Shown in pieces: positions 9,544 through 21,266 of a DNA stretch of 64,000 nucleotides (its first letter is position 1; the number at the start of each line of letters is the position of its first letter). The position numbers and the translations under genes are program-made. The DNA comes from Chalara sp. BL73 (Eukaryota; Ascomycota; Leotiomycetes; Helotiales). The notes beneath the pieces were generated by a model. It was not told the origin of the DNA and made no database searches. It saw only the letters and a list, made by a program, of their open reading frames with translations. The stretch covers positions 558,001-622,000 of the forward strand of contig CAKJVC010000061.1 in assembly GCA_918026815.1 (NCBI GenBank). The letters are read 5' to 3'.

Positions 9544-12500
9544 TCAACCTTGCCACTTAACCTTTCCCTCTCTAAATAAATTGACCATGCCGATTGGTAA
9601 TACGCCAGAATCAACAATATTCAGTCCTCCAAACTTTTCTGCAATATCAGGGCCGTACAATGATGCTACCCATTTCCAGTATCCACTTGTAAAGCAACTG
9701 TGTGAACTGAGCATTAACTGATCCGTATGGTTTACGTCGACACTCTCCGCCGTCGGCTGTTGGAGCAACTCTTCAAAGACGGTAGAAAGGTTTCCATCGT
9801 AACTGGAGCAAAACTCCTCGCGATAGCGTGTGAACTCATCGAAGGACATGAAATCTTTAGTGCCAGTGAGTCTGCTGTTATTGGCGTAACGATAGACCTA
9901 TATGGTCCATTAGTTGCTTTCTTAACAAGAAGTATTGGGCCTCTATATCTAGACTAAATCCCCACGGAGTCACATACCTGTCCATTCTCAAAATTCCATT
10001 TTGCTTTTCGGTATGCCTCTGCTTCTGCATCTAAGAAATCATCGATGGCAGCCTCTGGTTGCTCAAATACCGAATCTCGAAGCTGGACTAAGCCTATGAA
10101 TGGATTATGAAGCTCCAGGCCACCAAGAGCAGTTGGGAAGCTATTCATGAGATTAGCGCTGTTCATGGACCACTGGGGCTGTTTTAATTCTTTGAGACTT
10201 GTATCAAAATTGGACAAAGCTCGAAGTACTTACTATAAATATCCATCTGGAATATCAGATATATCAAAGCGCTCCCTCATTGTATTCTTGAGATACTCAA
10301 CAACGCTAGTGTCAGAGAAGATGCGCCTTTGAATTCTTTCCAAGCTTTCAAGCATCGAATCCACATGCTCACGGCCGAAACAATTTGCAGGTTTCCCGAA
10401 ATTACTTGTGAAGAAACGGCCAGCGTAAGTGTTCCAAGCTTGGATCCATGCAAAGACGCTGTTCTTATCTTGGAGCTGTCGTTTGAGCTCTTCGATATGC
10501 TTGTCAACCATCTTTTGGTCTATCACGAAATGCCCCGATGATGGATCAAGATATAGAAAACCCCATCGGATGTCGCCATCTGGGAGCGAGGGATGCAAAA
10601 TTCCGGGCTCAGTTTTCTTGCCCATGATCCGCACACTTCCGGTCTTTGCTTCATTCAATGAGACGCCCATTATTTTTGTAAACCCTGTTATGGTTTCCCA
10701 TGCAGTAACCACAGTCTCATGTGATGATGACCAGAACCAGAAGTCATCGTGTAGTCGATAGAGCTGGGCTCCATTCGTCCGTTGATTAATGGCATAGTCC
10801 AAACAAAACAAGACTGCCTCTCCACAAACCACAGAAAGAGCATGAGCGCCTGGTGCACCGCGTCTTCGGATTCTTGGTTCGGAAGAGCCGCTGCCATGCT
10901 TCATCTTCAGAGGAGACTCCAGGAAGTTGCGAAAGAATCTCAACCATTTGTCTGAGAGTCCAAAGAAGGAAAGGACAGAATAGACGGTTGAGTGAGGCAA
11001 AGAGGGATTCCAAGCATCGAACTCAGAATGGATGCATGTAAACTCGCCACGGAGACGAGTATTCACAAGAATCTCTGTTGAGAGAAGGTGTAACAGGAAC
11101 TGTTTGGTTTCCATCTGGGACTTTGGTTTCTTATCATGATTTTCTAGATCATACTCATCAGTTCCAGCTCGCATGATGCCACCATCATTCGTAGTCGCTG
11201 GCATCTGCTGCGCCATTAGTAATCTCTTCTTATTTGCCTGCTGCAGTTGGAGCATATTCAATTGCTGGTGAGCTTGCAGCTGTTGCTGTCGCTGCATCTG
11301 TGCTTGTGCTTGTTGTTGTGCCATGGCAAATTTCTGGGGTTGATAGTCCTGAAGGGTATGATTGTCTTGAGCAAATGCCAATGGTTAGTTCTTGGGTTGT
11401 TCAGCAGGACAAATAGCATGATGATTTCCTTACCTCCGTTGTTCGGCCGCTTGGTTGGACGACTGTCAAAATCTACTTCTTCTTCTCCTTCAACACCTCC
11501 CTTATCCTGGTCTACGGAATCTGGGAGTTGCGACAAGAAGTATATAGAGTTATAAAGGGCTTGTCGCTTGCTCTGGACACTTGGTTTCTTCATTTGATGC
11601 CCAAGGAAGAAGTCCCTCCTCTCGTTATCAACCTTTGATATTGGAGCCTAGCAAAGTTAGAATAATTAATTTTTCTGATATTACAAAAGTTTTCCCTGTT
11701 TCATCACCAGAGGTACATACGCGTAATGACTTCCATGCCCCTTCGAATTGAGAGAAGTCGATTAGTGCACCCTTCAAAAACACAGACCATTTAACACCGA
11801 TGAACTGTAGAAAGATTGCCTGAAGAATATCTTCTTCGATATAGATGTGGTATCTGCCCGTCACGTGTCTCCTCTGCTCGACGGGTAGTCCGTTAAGGCC
11901 CCATGTCCATGTATCGATGGATGCCATACGCATGTTCAGTCTGGCCCATCATAATTTCAGTGATGGTTCACACGGAGAATTAGATGCTCACTTACACGTC
12001 AGCTACCTCGACTAGAATTACAGGACTAATAAGAAAGTCTCTTAGCGCAGCACTCTTCTCCACGTTAAGGAGACCGGAAGCTAGCAGCCCATTTACTACA
12101 CCAGCATTAGAAATTATTCACACCCATCAAGATGGCCATGATGCAACGGAGTCACCTTGCCTGAATAACCAGGAGTTGGCGGTATCTGTTTGAAATGACT
12201 TACTGGTCCATCGAAGAACCTCTTCATTAAATTGCCCCGGTACAGATAGGGTCGACTCGAACTCCGCTACGCTCTTGCGCAGAGCATGCAACGCTTTCAT
12301 CACCTGTTTGCTAGTTCCATTCTGCCCAAACAAATCTTTCAGATAGCTAGATATAGTCACGGGGTCCGTCTCAAATGGTTCAAACACAAGTCGTTCCCAT
12401 TGAGCACGTCCTTCATCTTTTGCTTGCGTCTCGCGGTGGACGTACTCAAAATCTTCGGTCATCTCAGCATCATCACCATCTGGAGGAGTTGATGGGCGCT

Positions 12501-13005
12501 CCGAGGAGAGCCATTCAGTCACCAACTCGCCATATAAAGTGGCATATTGATATCTCGATGACTGAACTTCTAATTGATGTTTCAAAGCTTCTTCCCAATT
12601 CTGTAAAAGCTTTGGGGATACTGACGGATCATACTGAGCTTGTGCAAGGAAACGTTCCAGGTTTCTCAAAACTGTGTGAAATGAAGTCAGCTGCGTATAC
12701 TTCAACTGCACATGATATGGCTCACGTCTTTCCAATTGAGGATCCTTCGTGCTGCCTGATATGATTTGCCTGCTAGTACCGTGCCTATCTCCCCTCTTCC
12801 TGGTAGATGTTTTCAATGAGAAGGTTTTCTTGACCCCGTCAACGAGAATACGGAGTTTTGTCTTCTGGTCATGTTCAGAATCCGCCGCTGCAAGAAGTGC
12901 CGCCTTCTGTGCTTCGAAAACGGCACGCTTTTTGGAGAGCTCTGTCAATTTGGTGGTGGTGATGGATTGAAGGGTCGCCGAAAAGACACCGCCAGAGGAA
13001 GACAT
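9544..13005 (-). CDS. rvt: rvt-type cellular reverse transcriptase, 1000 aa, seven exons
   Basis: A hand splice model has exons 13005-12204, 12095-11996, 11940-11721, 11647-11434, 11365-10234, 10158-9978 and 9897-9544. All joins are in phase and total 1001 codons. Most introns show GTAAGT or GTATGT donors and CTAAC-like branch sites; the 10233-10159 acceptor is the least certain. The N-terminal third is helical and charged. A Gln-rich coiled-coil segment (about residues 450-500) precedes the polymerase core. RGAPGAH at about 614-620 fits the RT motif before the palm catalytic site, and HDDFWFW at 651-657 carries the catalytic Asp pair (652-653). The protein ends EGKVKWQG. This matches the single-copy, non-mobile rvt genes of fungi (Gladyshev and Arkhipova). 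There is no endonuclease, RNase H or flanking repeat, so it is not a transposon. Confidence 0.8.
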
Positions 13006-14584
13006 GGTTCTTGGAATAAGCGGAGAAGGAAATTTTAGTCTTATGTTTCTATGGAAAAAAAACAACAAAAATGTAGGAGGAGGAACGAGTCTTTATACTT
13101 TTGAGCGATGTCAGGCAGCTATTTCAGGCAGTGCTTGTGGAATTTGACCATTTGCCTCATTAGATGCAGACCACAATTTTTGGGCGATGTTTTACATAGT
13201 ATTCTCGTAATTCAACTAAACAGCCTATCTATTATAGGCACGCCTAAATATTACGTTGAACCAGGTCCGAATATATATTTAACTTCTTCCATGTATTAAG
13301 CGTTTGGTGTTGGAATTTGCCAGAGTTGCTAGTATCCCGATGGTAAAATATTTTATCAACCAGTATCAATTCATTTTCAACTGGTAAGGGTCCAGATAAT
13401 CAACAAAACAAAACAGCTTTACCAAATATACGAAAGTGGCTGAGGGAATTGTATGATATACTCACCCACAATTCCATATATGCACGCTAGCGAGGCCACT
13501 GTTTGTTGGCTCATGTTCGTGAATTTCCTGCTTTTTTGGAGTCCAGCGACTCTACTTCCTTTGCAAATAAAAAGGCCATGCAAGTAAAATAACACTCGGA
13601 GCTGTCGAGATTATACTCGCAGGTACCCTTATTTTTTATGATCCGAGTGGCAACCTTATTGAATTCCCACTTTTCTACATCAAATTTGTCCGCTAACAAG
13701 CCTTTCTCTCACACTCTCCCTCTCATGAAACACCAGATCACCCAAATACTGAAATGGGGATTCGAGGGCTCAGCAATCGATTAATTTGTCGTAGCTCATT
13801 CACTCCTCGTGGAAAGGTGAATTAAAGGCTCAACCATCAAAAGATTCCAGGTCAGCTGAAGCTGAAGTACAATTTAGTCAACTACCAATATCAGGATGAG
13901 AGTCCTTTTCCTCTTGCTCGTTCCCTCATCCGAAGATCAAAATCAATCAAACTGATAAATGTGATCCTGTTCAAGCGTGTATCAAGCCTTCTGATTCATG
14001 AATTCGCATGGGAACTTTGGATATGTCGCCCACATTACCTGCTCGCGATATAATCAGAATTCACCCAATGCAGAACCCATTGTGACTAGCATATATACCA
14101 TTATCTCTGATAACTGGACATAACATATCCAGGTCAATCTGTTTGAGGATGCCTTCGTCATGCTGATGCCAATCAAGCCTGACAGAGTGACAAAATAAAG
14201 GTGCGATGATCTTTGAATCAACTTACTAGTTGTTGACACGTCCCAGAGTGTATATGCAAAAAAGTGGTACTATTTCACAAGAAAAGTTATCTGGAAAGGG
14301 AGTTGAAGGACATCAAGCAAGATGTTACAGCAGTGTCAAAGAAAGGGAAGAATGGGCCTCGGCTCGGCTGAGAAACAAAAGGATGGCGGGGGCCGAACCT
14401 CTGGAAGAGTGAGCAGAAGTTGCAACCCAATATCAAGCACACGAGAATAAAGGAGAACTTTCCTTTACTACTGCAACCACAAAGCTCAAGGATCTTATTA
14501 CATATTCTATTATACCTCATATGCCTCTTAGACCTAGCGAAGGGAGGGAAAACCAGGGGGGTGCATAGGCCGTAACACCATCAC
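13006..14584. other. Intergenic
   Basis: Contains the promoters of the divergent rvt and crotonase genes. A 62-codon minus-strand frame at 13511-13699 has coding-like composition (DKFDVEKWEFNKVATR) but no recognised family and no splice support. Nothing else is supported. Confidence 0.35.
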
Positions 14585-15609
14585 ATGACCAGTGTGTTGT
14601 CACAAGAAGCCATGGCTCCTGTTACTATTCAACCACCTGCAACAACCTCCTTCCTCCTCAGCTACCCGGCGGAACATGTCCTCTTGATTACCATCAACCG
14701 CCCACAGTTCATGAACTGTATCCCAACAGATGCGCACTGGGAGGCGGAGGCTCTCTTTTCATGGTTTGACAGTGAACCAAGTCTGCGTGTGGCCATCATT
14801 ACAGGATCTGGGACCAAGGCCTTCTGCGCTGGCCAGGATCTCATTGAGCAGGCCAAATTTAAAAATGATCCTCCACCCGCGTCGGCAAGAAGACATCCAA
14901 CGTCCGGCTTCTGTGGTCTGAGTAGGAGGGTGGTGAGTCGGCTTCTTAAAGCGAGGCCCTTTTATCTAATATTTTTCTCCTCCCTTCATTCCAAACTGTC
15001 GCCGAAGAGAGAGCAACTGACACTATGATTCGGACTTTTAGGGCAAGAAGCCAGTGATCGCAGCCGTGAATGGATTTGCCCTTGGCGGTGGGTTTGAGAT
15101 GTGTTTAAATTGGTAATATTTCCCGGTAATGGTTCACCTTTGGTTCAAATATGACTAACTAGGATAGCGATATGGTCATAGCATCTCCCACCGCTCAATT
15201 CGGCCTACCAGAGGCTGGCGTGGGAATCTATGCCGCAGCGGGCGGCCTTCCTCGCATTGTACGGAATTGCGGGCTGCAGATCGGGTCGGAGATTGCCCTC
15301 ACTGGTCGGCGCCTTAAAGCTGAGGAAGCATTGAAGTTCAATCTGATCAACAAAGTCTCCCAAGAACCCGGATCTGTTGTTGATGAGGCGGTGGCCATGG
15401 CGCAAAAGATCGTGGACCTGTCCCCAGATTCGGTGATCGTGACGAGGCATGGTTTGAGGGAAGCGTGGGAAACAGGAAGTGTCGAAAGAGCAACGCAGAG
15501 AACATCTGAGAGATATGATAAGCTACTCTTCGAGGGACCTAACATGAAAATCGGAGTGGACGCGTTTGCGGCGAAGAAGAAGCCGAACTGGCTGCCTAGC
15601 AAAATTTAG
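14585..15609 (+). CDS. Enoyl-CoA hydratase/isomerase (crotonase) family, likely peroxisomal
   Basis: Exons 14585-14932, 15042-15112 and 15168-15609 total 287 codons. Intron 1 runs from GTGAGT to TTTTAG, and intron 2 has an ACTAAC branch site and ends GATAG. A second in-frame ATG at 14612 has a better Kozak context and may be the real start. Crotonases act on acyl-CoA thioesters. Oxyanion-hole segments are visible as FCAGQDL and GFALGGGFEM. The Glu of GGGFE and the Glu of LPEAG match the two catalytic glutamates of enoyl-CoA hydratase, so a hydratase or dehydratase reaction is plausible. The C-terminus reads SKI, a PTS1-like tripeptide suggesting peroxisomal targeting and a role in fatty-acid or carnitine-related oxidation. 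The substrate is not determinable. Confidence 0.88.
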
Positions 15610-15890
15610 ATCTCCCTTATGCCCAAGATATTCTTTAAGAGTTTCTCGAACAAATTCTCTACAATAAGCCCCGTATATACGCAAAGGGTCTAAAATGGCC
15701 AAATTATTATATTAACCATAGACTAAGATTGCCAGGTTTAAAGTAAACAAAGCAGTGCAGCAAATATGTTTACCAGGCCGGGGCCACTTACCTCGATACA
15801 GTTTATCAAAATCTAACAGAGAAGGCGAGCTGTGCAAAAGCAAGACCTCTAACGGTTTCAGATTTCATAAGCGTAACATGCTCATAACCT

Positions 15891-16039
15891 GGGGCGGATA
15901 CAGATAAGACCCCGTACACATACGCCCCGGGGGTACCAATACACTTACCACCCTGGTAGGTTTATAATTTGCTTAGTCAGCATTTTTCAAAACCTACCCG
16001 GGGGCGTATTTATACGGGGCCTTATCTGTATCCGCGCCT
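15891..16039. mobile_element. 149-bp MITE with about 45-bp inverted ends, MULE-like
   Basis: The two ends are inverted copies over roughly 45 bp with a handful of mismatches (left GGCGGATACAGATAAG, right its complement). The element is flanked by identical 9-bp direct repeats TCATAACCT at 15882-15890 and 16040-16048. There is no coding capacity. A 9-bp duplication is the hallmark of Mutator-like transposases, so this is best read as a non-autonomous MULE derivative. The inner parts of the arms also pair (GGTAGGTTT with AAACCTACC), so the whole element could fold into one hairpin. Confidence 0.85.
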
Positions 16040-16310
16040 TCATAACCTATCCTAATTGCTTCCTAGTTGAGTCATCCGTAGCCAGCGGACCAGGATTTTT
16101 TTTGACCACTTCAGCCTATGAAGTCCAGCTTAGCAGCATCAGGTAAAAAAACGAGGCATCGATCATAAATAAATGATATACACGGGGAAATAAGTCCTAA
16201 CAATGATGAGTCTTATCCATTTATCTATGTAGACGTGACTTCTATTCACAGCCGTCATGATTCATGCTCCAGAACGCCATTCCATGCTGGTGCTTTGAGA
16301 AGCATTCCAT

Positions 16311-17525
16311 CTAAATACCTAGCCAAGTCTTTCCTCTCTCATAGACATAAAAACTAATAGCCACCATAGGCACGATTTTCACATACCCAATACTTAGTCC
16401 AATCCAGAAGCCCATGATCCCTCTCTCCTTGAAAATCAACCTCGCAGTCTCTCCTATATGTAATCGATGCCCATCGCCTACCGCGCCTCCGACTTGCATC
16501 CTCCTCCTGATCACCTCCAGTGGATATGCAGAAGTCTGCGATACCAGTCCGGCAACTCCACCTGCAAATAATTCGGCCCAGGAACGAAGAGGAGGTGGTT
16601 TATCTATCGGCGAATTTGCTGGCTTTGGCAGGCTCGTGTATTTGGCAATAGCGGGAAGTCTTAACAAATCTCCAGCAGTGTCGTGTGTGAGGAAAGATAT
16701 TCCAGCATATGGCAGCATTCCTAATATAGTTGCTGAAAACCCTCTATAAAAATTGGAAAGGCCAGCGCGAGGCGTGATCGACTGCACTACTTGCACAGTC
16801 GTTGCGACTACTGCTGGTTCACCCGCTAAAGAGCGACGTGGAGGAGGTGCTTCGTTGTATATCTGCTTGAAAATGGCAGAAAGAGAGGAATTTCCCGCGT
16901 GCTTTGTTTCGAATGCCAGCCGTACCCGCATTACCTCTAAGGGATATGTAAAAAATACGCTTGTGACACCAGCTAATGATCCTGAAATCAGCCGTCGCAA
17001 CGGCGTTTCGTGATTCCGTGAAGGGATGATAACCGAGCGTATTTGTTCGTAAGCCAGGAATTTTATAGCTGCATATGGAAATATCCGTAGGAGAGTCGCA
17101 GAATGTCCCCGGAAAAGGCCCCGCGCTCCATCTTCTTTATATATATCTTTCATCGCAGTAACGACACCGAACCAGGAGCCTGTGTATCTTGCGAATTGGG
17201 GGTTGCTTGCTTGAAAGAGGATTTTGACACGGTCAAGAGGTGCGACTACTGTTTTCGCCTATTCCAAATGTTAATACGCGCCGGAAGATGGAATAAGAGT
17301 GACTCGTACAGCACTTCCCGCCAGGCCACCCGCCAGACCAGTGCGCCATATGTAATCTAAACTCTGCTTATGTGGTTTCTTCTTGGGCGCTATCGCATCG
17401 TCATCCGTAGGGCACAGCGCAAGGTCTCTTCCCCTGCGCTCTAGCATATCACCCATCTCTCGTGGTTTGTTCTTGAGGATCGTGGGTGAGGCTGCTGGGG
17501 CATTTTCCAGGAGGGCTGAGGGCAT
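16311..17525 (-). CDS. Mitochondrial carrier, Leu5/SLC25A42-like CoA carrier, 387 aa
   Basis: Exon 1 is 17525-17310 and exon 2 is 17258-16311, 388 codons with the stop. The intron starts GTACGA and ends GAATAG. Three carrier repeats carry the PX[DE]XX[KR] signature: PLDRVK at the first, PLEVMR at the second and PLEVIR at the third. About six membrane helices are expected in the inner mitochondrial membrane. The charged N-terminal extension, the order of repeats and the wording FRGHSATLLRIFPYAAIKF fit the Leu5/Graves-disease carrier branch, which brings coenzyme A into the matrix. Exact substrate assignment is by family only. The start at 17525 has an acceptable context. Confidence 0.87.
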
Positions 17526-19614
17526 TCCTTGCCGGCAAATAGGGTCTTTAGAATTGTCTGTTGAGGTTCAATGCAGATCTCATGCCGCTCACTAATATGT
17601 AGCGTATAGCTGGTATCATTTGCAGACGGTGTCGTGGTGATAGAATACTGCCGTAGGAGTCGTATGAGCCATGCCGTAGTAAGGAATCGGGACATTATGA
17701 TAGTTGTTTTCTCCCCGCTTGCCCTTGCTCTCTCGGCAATCCTCGGCTTTTTGTTTTGATAACCGAGATCCCGTGACAAAACACAAAGCATATCAAAATC
17801 ACCACATTGTACAAATAAATTAATATTAAATCAACCACGCTTTCAATGGTATCGAAAATAAGTTTATTTGAAGAGCAAACCTTGTTTTATTATTAATGAA
17901 AAGTTTATGTATATATGTAACGTGCTAAAGTTTTGCGCAAAGCTTTTTTTTTTGGTCGGCACTACAGGTTTTTTTGGTTACAAAAGTAGTCTGTTTCTTA
18001 GCTTTTAGTTTTTAAGCTTTAATGCAAGTTTAAGCTTGTATAAACTTTAGTTCGGTGCTTTTTGGGTTTGCTGCGAACAGCTAAATTTACTAAATTAAAG
18101 TTTCCGGAAGCAAAAAAGAGTTTTTTTCGAACTGTGACTCCGCTCGCCCAATCCTTTAACATCTCTTTAGGAGGAGGGGACTTACACAGTAACGGGGAGG
18201 GCCTGTGTATTGTTCTCCAAATATTTGGGTATGTACGAAGTACAACCTGACTCTCTATTTTGCACCTACCATCATCAGCACTTGCACGTGGCAGTGGCTG
18301 CTCTGTGGGGGAAGTGGTTTAGTGGCGTAAGTGTGTTACCACCCGTTGTCGACCCAGACTGTCGGGTCCAAGATATGGGAAAACCAACAAATAGCGAATA
18401 GCTCAGCAATTTTGCAAAATATAATCCCTTTCACTTAGATCCTTGGTTTTCCCGGGAAAATGGGACTAGTTCTTCATATTTAAAGCATGTGGGAATGTGA
18501 GTACAGACGTGCCTTCAAGAAAGTAAGTGGGGACCAAGTATTTCTGTTCGACGCCACTTGACAAGGAATGACATTACTCTATGTTGTATATATAGGGGTG
18601 AACGGATTCCCCCACCTCCTCTTTCTCGATCGTGCTCAAGGTTTTTCGCGAAAGCATTTTGCTTCCTTGTATATATTTTTTATAGGATACATACACTAGC
18701 AGGCTAGAAAAATGTGTCATTTGCCTAGCCGGACCAGCGTCCTAAATGTCAGAAGCAGCCGCCTTGATTGGAATAGTTGTGGATGACTGTGGATGGCCGT
18801 TCAAGCTTGATGGGATCAATATCCTCTCAAAAGGTGATGTATAGCTTAGCTGCTCCCTCCTGTCCAACAAGGTTCAATTCTTCCTCTGCCTCACAAATGC
18901 AACATCAACTTCGCATACTACATCTTGCCATAACAATCGGAGAGGCTCGATTGGAGGAAAATAAAGACCGACTAACAACTGTTCCCTCCTAAAATGGACC
19001 CCACCCTCCTTCCTCTTATCTGCGCCATTGACTTAAATTGTGTAGAGTTATAGGTAATTTCAAGTCGACAACAGCAAAATCCCTCAATATAGTCATTCGT
19101 GATCCTTTATCTCTATTTTACAAGGTTATTGTAACGTCTCTATTGATGGTTAAATGTTATACTTTCCTATTCTATTTCTCCGGCTTTCTTGTCTTTTCTA
19201 GAAAAGCCCTTAGTTATATATTTTTTCTCTTTTCTTTTTCTCTTTTTAATACAAAATTGTAGCCATTTTGTAGGATACTTTTACAGGATGTTGGCCATTT
19301 TTTGGCGACTTGCACTGACCGACAACACAGGACAACATATCACAAGTCTTCCTCCCGCTTCCCTATTCCGCTTCTAGATATAATCCTATGGCTATTGCAG
19401 TAGGGTATTCCTACAGGATGCTTGTCTTGCTACCGCGGCTTGTACAGTCTAAGAACACAGGACAACACATCCTTGGACTTCTGTCTCTCTACAGCATAGA
19501 ATAACATATAAAGGACTTGATGAGTTCTACCAGATTCATCTCTTCATTCCACCATCACCACAACAATACATTACCACAACATTTCCCATCTGACTGAACT
19601 CCAAATTCAACAAA
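17526..19614. other. Long intergenic region, no gene recognised
   Basis: About 2 kb with an AT-rich stretch near 17800-18060 and several short open frames lacking family signals. The last 80 bases before 19615 are C/A/T-rich, as in typical fungal promoters and 5' UTRs. No repeat pair or RNA gene was identified. Confidence 0.4.
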
Positions 19615-20004
19615 ATGCATTTTATGAAAAGCTTCTCCACGGCACTGGTGAGTGCCCTGTTACTCACCTCGACCCATGGTCAATTCACTCAAGTCCACCG
19701 CCGGTGAGTAGCCCCATACCACCCCACCTGCCCCCTGGATCCCTTGGGAAGAAAAATTGCCAAACAGACGTGCAGATCCAACAGCGAGCAAGACCTGTCT
19801 GCGCGTTCAATAAAGCCCAATCCGGAGCTTAGGAACGACCCAGATCTGGCGCAATACTCAGAGGATTCGGAACTAAACTATCGTAGTCTTGAGGGTCAGC
19901 TTGAAGCCCTCTGCGGCAAGGGCAGGATTGACCGCAGGTACCATCCTTGGGGTAGAACTGGTATCATGAGTGTTTCCACTGCTAATCACGTTACCTGTAC
20001 CTAG
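19615..20004 (+). CDS. Small secreted protein, 105 aa, effector-like
   Basis: Exon 1 is 19615-19703 and exon 2 is 19776-20004. The intron starts GTGAGT and ends TGCAG; lengths 89 and 229 give 106 codons. The first about 22 residues form a classic signal peptide (MHFMKSFSTALVSALLLTST). The mature part begins near QFTQVHRR, and its HRR could be a Kex2-like processing site. Only two cysteines remain in the mature chain (LCGKG and HVTCT), enough for one disulphide. The rest is charged and polar (PELRNDPDLAQYSEDSELNY). There is no recognised domain. The alternative acceptor CAAACAG at 19767 would give a 44-residue product instead. The size and layout resemble candidate effectors, but function is unproven. 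Confidence 0.6.
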
Positions 20005-21266
20005 GGGACAGAACAAGCAAAGCAAAGTTCTGATTAGAGAATTGTTGCTCGGCTGCGCCATTCCTCGTTTCGCGTACTGGGAGAGTCTGGAGTTTTGGAG
20101 TGATAGAGTTCTGCATCGTTTATAGTTAGAAATATTTTTTCTCTCAAAAGTCTCTACCTCTCTTTTCCCATGATCGACTTCTATATTTCGTACTCGATGT
20201 ACTTATAATAGGCATCTTACATGTTATCCTTACATCAAACAGTTTTGATTAGAACTATTGAAAATTGTTTCAGCTTATGTTTATATACTACATGTTTAGA
20301 GTTATAATATATTTGAAATTACATACAGTACTAGAACAGATGCTTAGTCTTTTGTACTTAACAACTTTGCAATCCCAGATACTGATTTGTTGTATCGCTA
20401 CGAGGCACTGTAGACACAAGCCCATCAATCAAGCGCTGCAAAACTAGTTAAATCTACAAAATCAAAGTCGCGATTTTCGCAAATTTTGTCCGGTACTCTC
20501 GGGATTGTGAAAAAGAAATACTCCTTTGAATTCTGATATAGATTATTTTCCAAATCCTGACACACCGAAGGAACTCTAATACACTTTCTAAGTTTACTAT
20601 ATTTTGGTCCACCCAAATACGACTCTACTCCGTGTTTGTTTACCAGGAAAGGTCAGAAAGGGACTTGGCTATTAAAGGCGATAAGAGAGAGCCTCCCTCG
20701 TCTACGCCTTCAACTTCCACTAGAAAATTTACTAACGGCTTTCTAAGATGCAATCTTTATCACTCGATATCTAAGGCACCGATATCTCTAGATTGATGGC
20801 CTATACATTGTGCAAGATTCAATGGGTGATTGGGCCTACAAATCTGGAAACGGCTTACGTATATAGCGAATTTGTGCGGCTGCATCACCAAGTAGCACCT
20901 AGGGTATTTGTCGAAGCGCGAACTCTTGGTGTCAGGACCCCTATTTTGATCACTCTAGATAGTTGATTCTATTAGCTCTACAATCAAATATTTATGCCTT
21001 ATTCTACAACCTATTCTGTAATAATATTACCTATAGACGTTCCGTCTGACACACTTCCTTCAATTTGTTACCAGCCTTTAGTGCTGACTATTTTGGGAAG
21101 TAATATATATTGAGCATGTGAATCTGCACCTAGATGCGTAGTCAAATCAAGTGCTTTTGCTATGGTACTGACCATTATCGAGATAGTGGATGGACGGTTT
21201 AGGAAAGGGGCAATAAGAATATCGTAGACCACTGTTGATGTCTTAATTTTTAATCTGTAATTAAGG
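20005..21266. other. Intergenic with a possible short LTR-like sequence
   Basis: No gene is supported. At 20930-21051 a 122-bp segment begins TGTCAGGACC and ends GTCTGACA, an inverted terminal pair like that of Ty3-type LTRs. The 5-bp flanks do not match, so it may be a fragment. The rest shows short AT-rich frames only. Confidence 0.3.

Noticed and set aside
17441..17791. 116-codon minus-strand frame upstream of the carrier
   Set aside because: Overlaps the carrier start in another frame; no family sense, likely 5' UTR.
20930..21051. Solo LTR with target duplication
   Set aside because: Terminal pair present but the 5-bp flanks differ (CTTGG and CACTT), so it is only noted as LTR-like.
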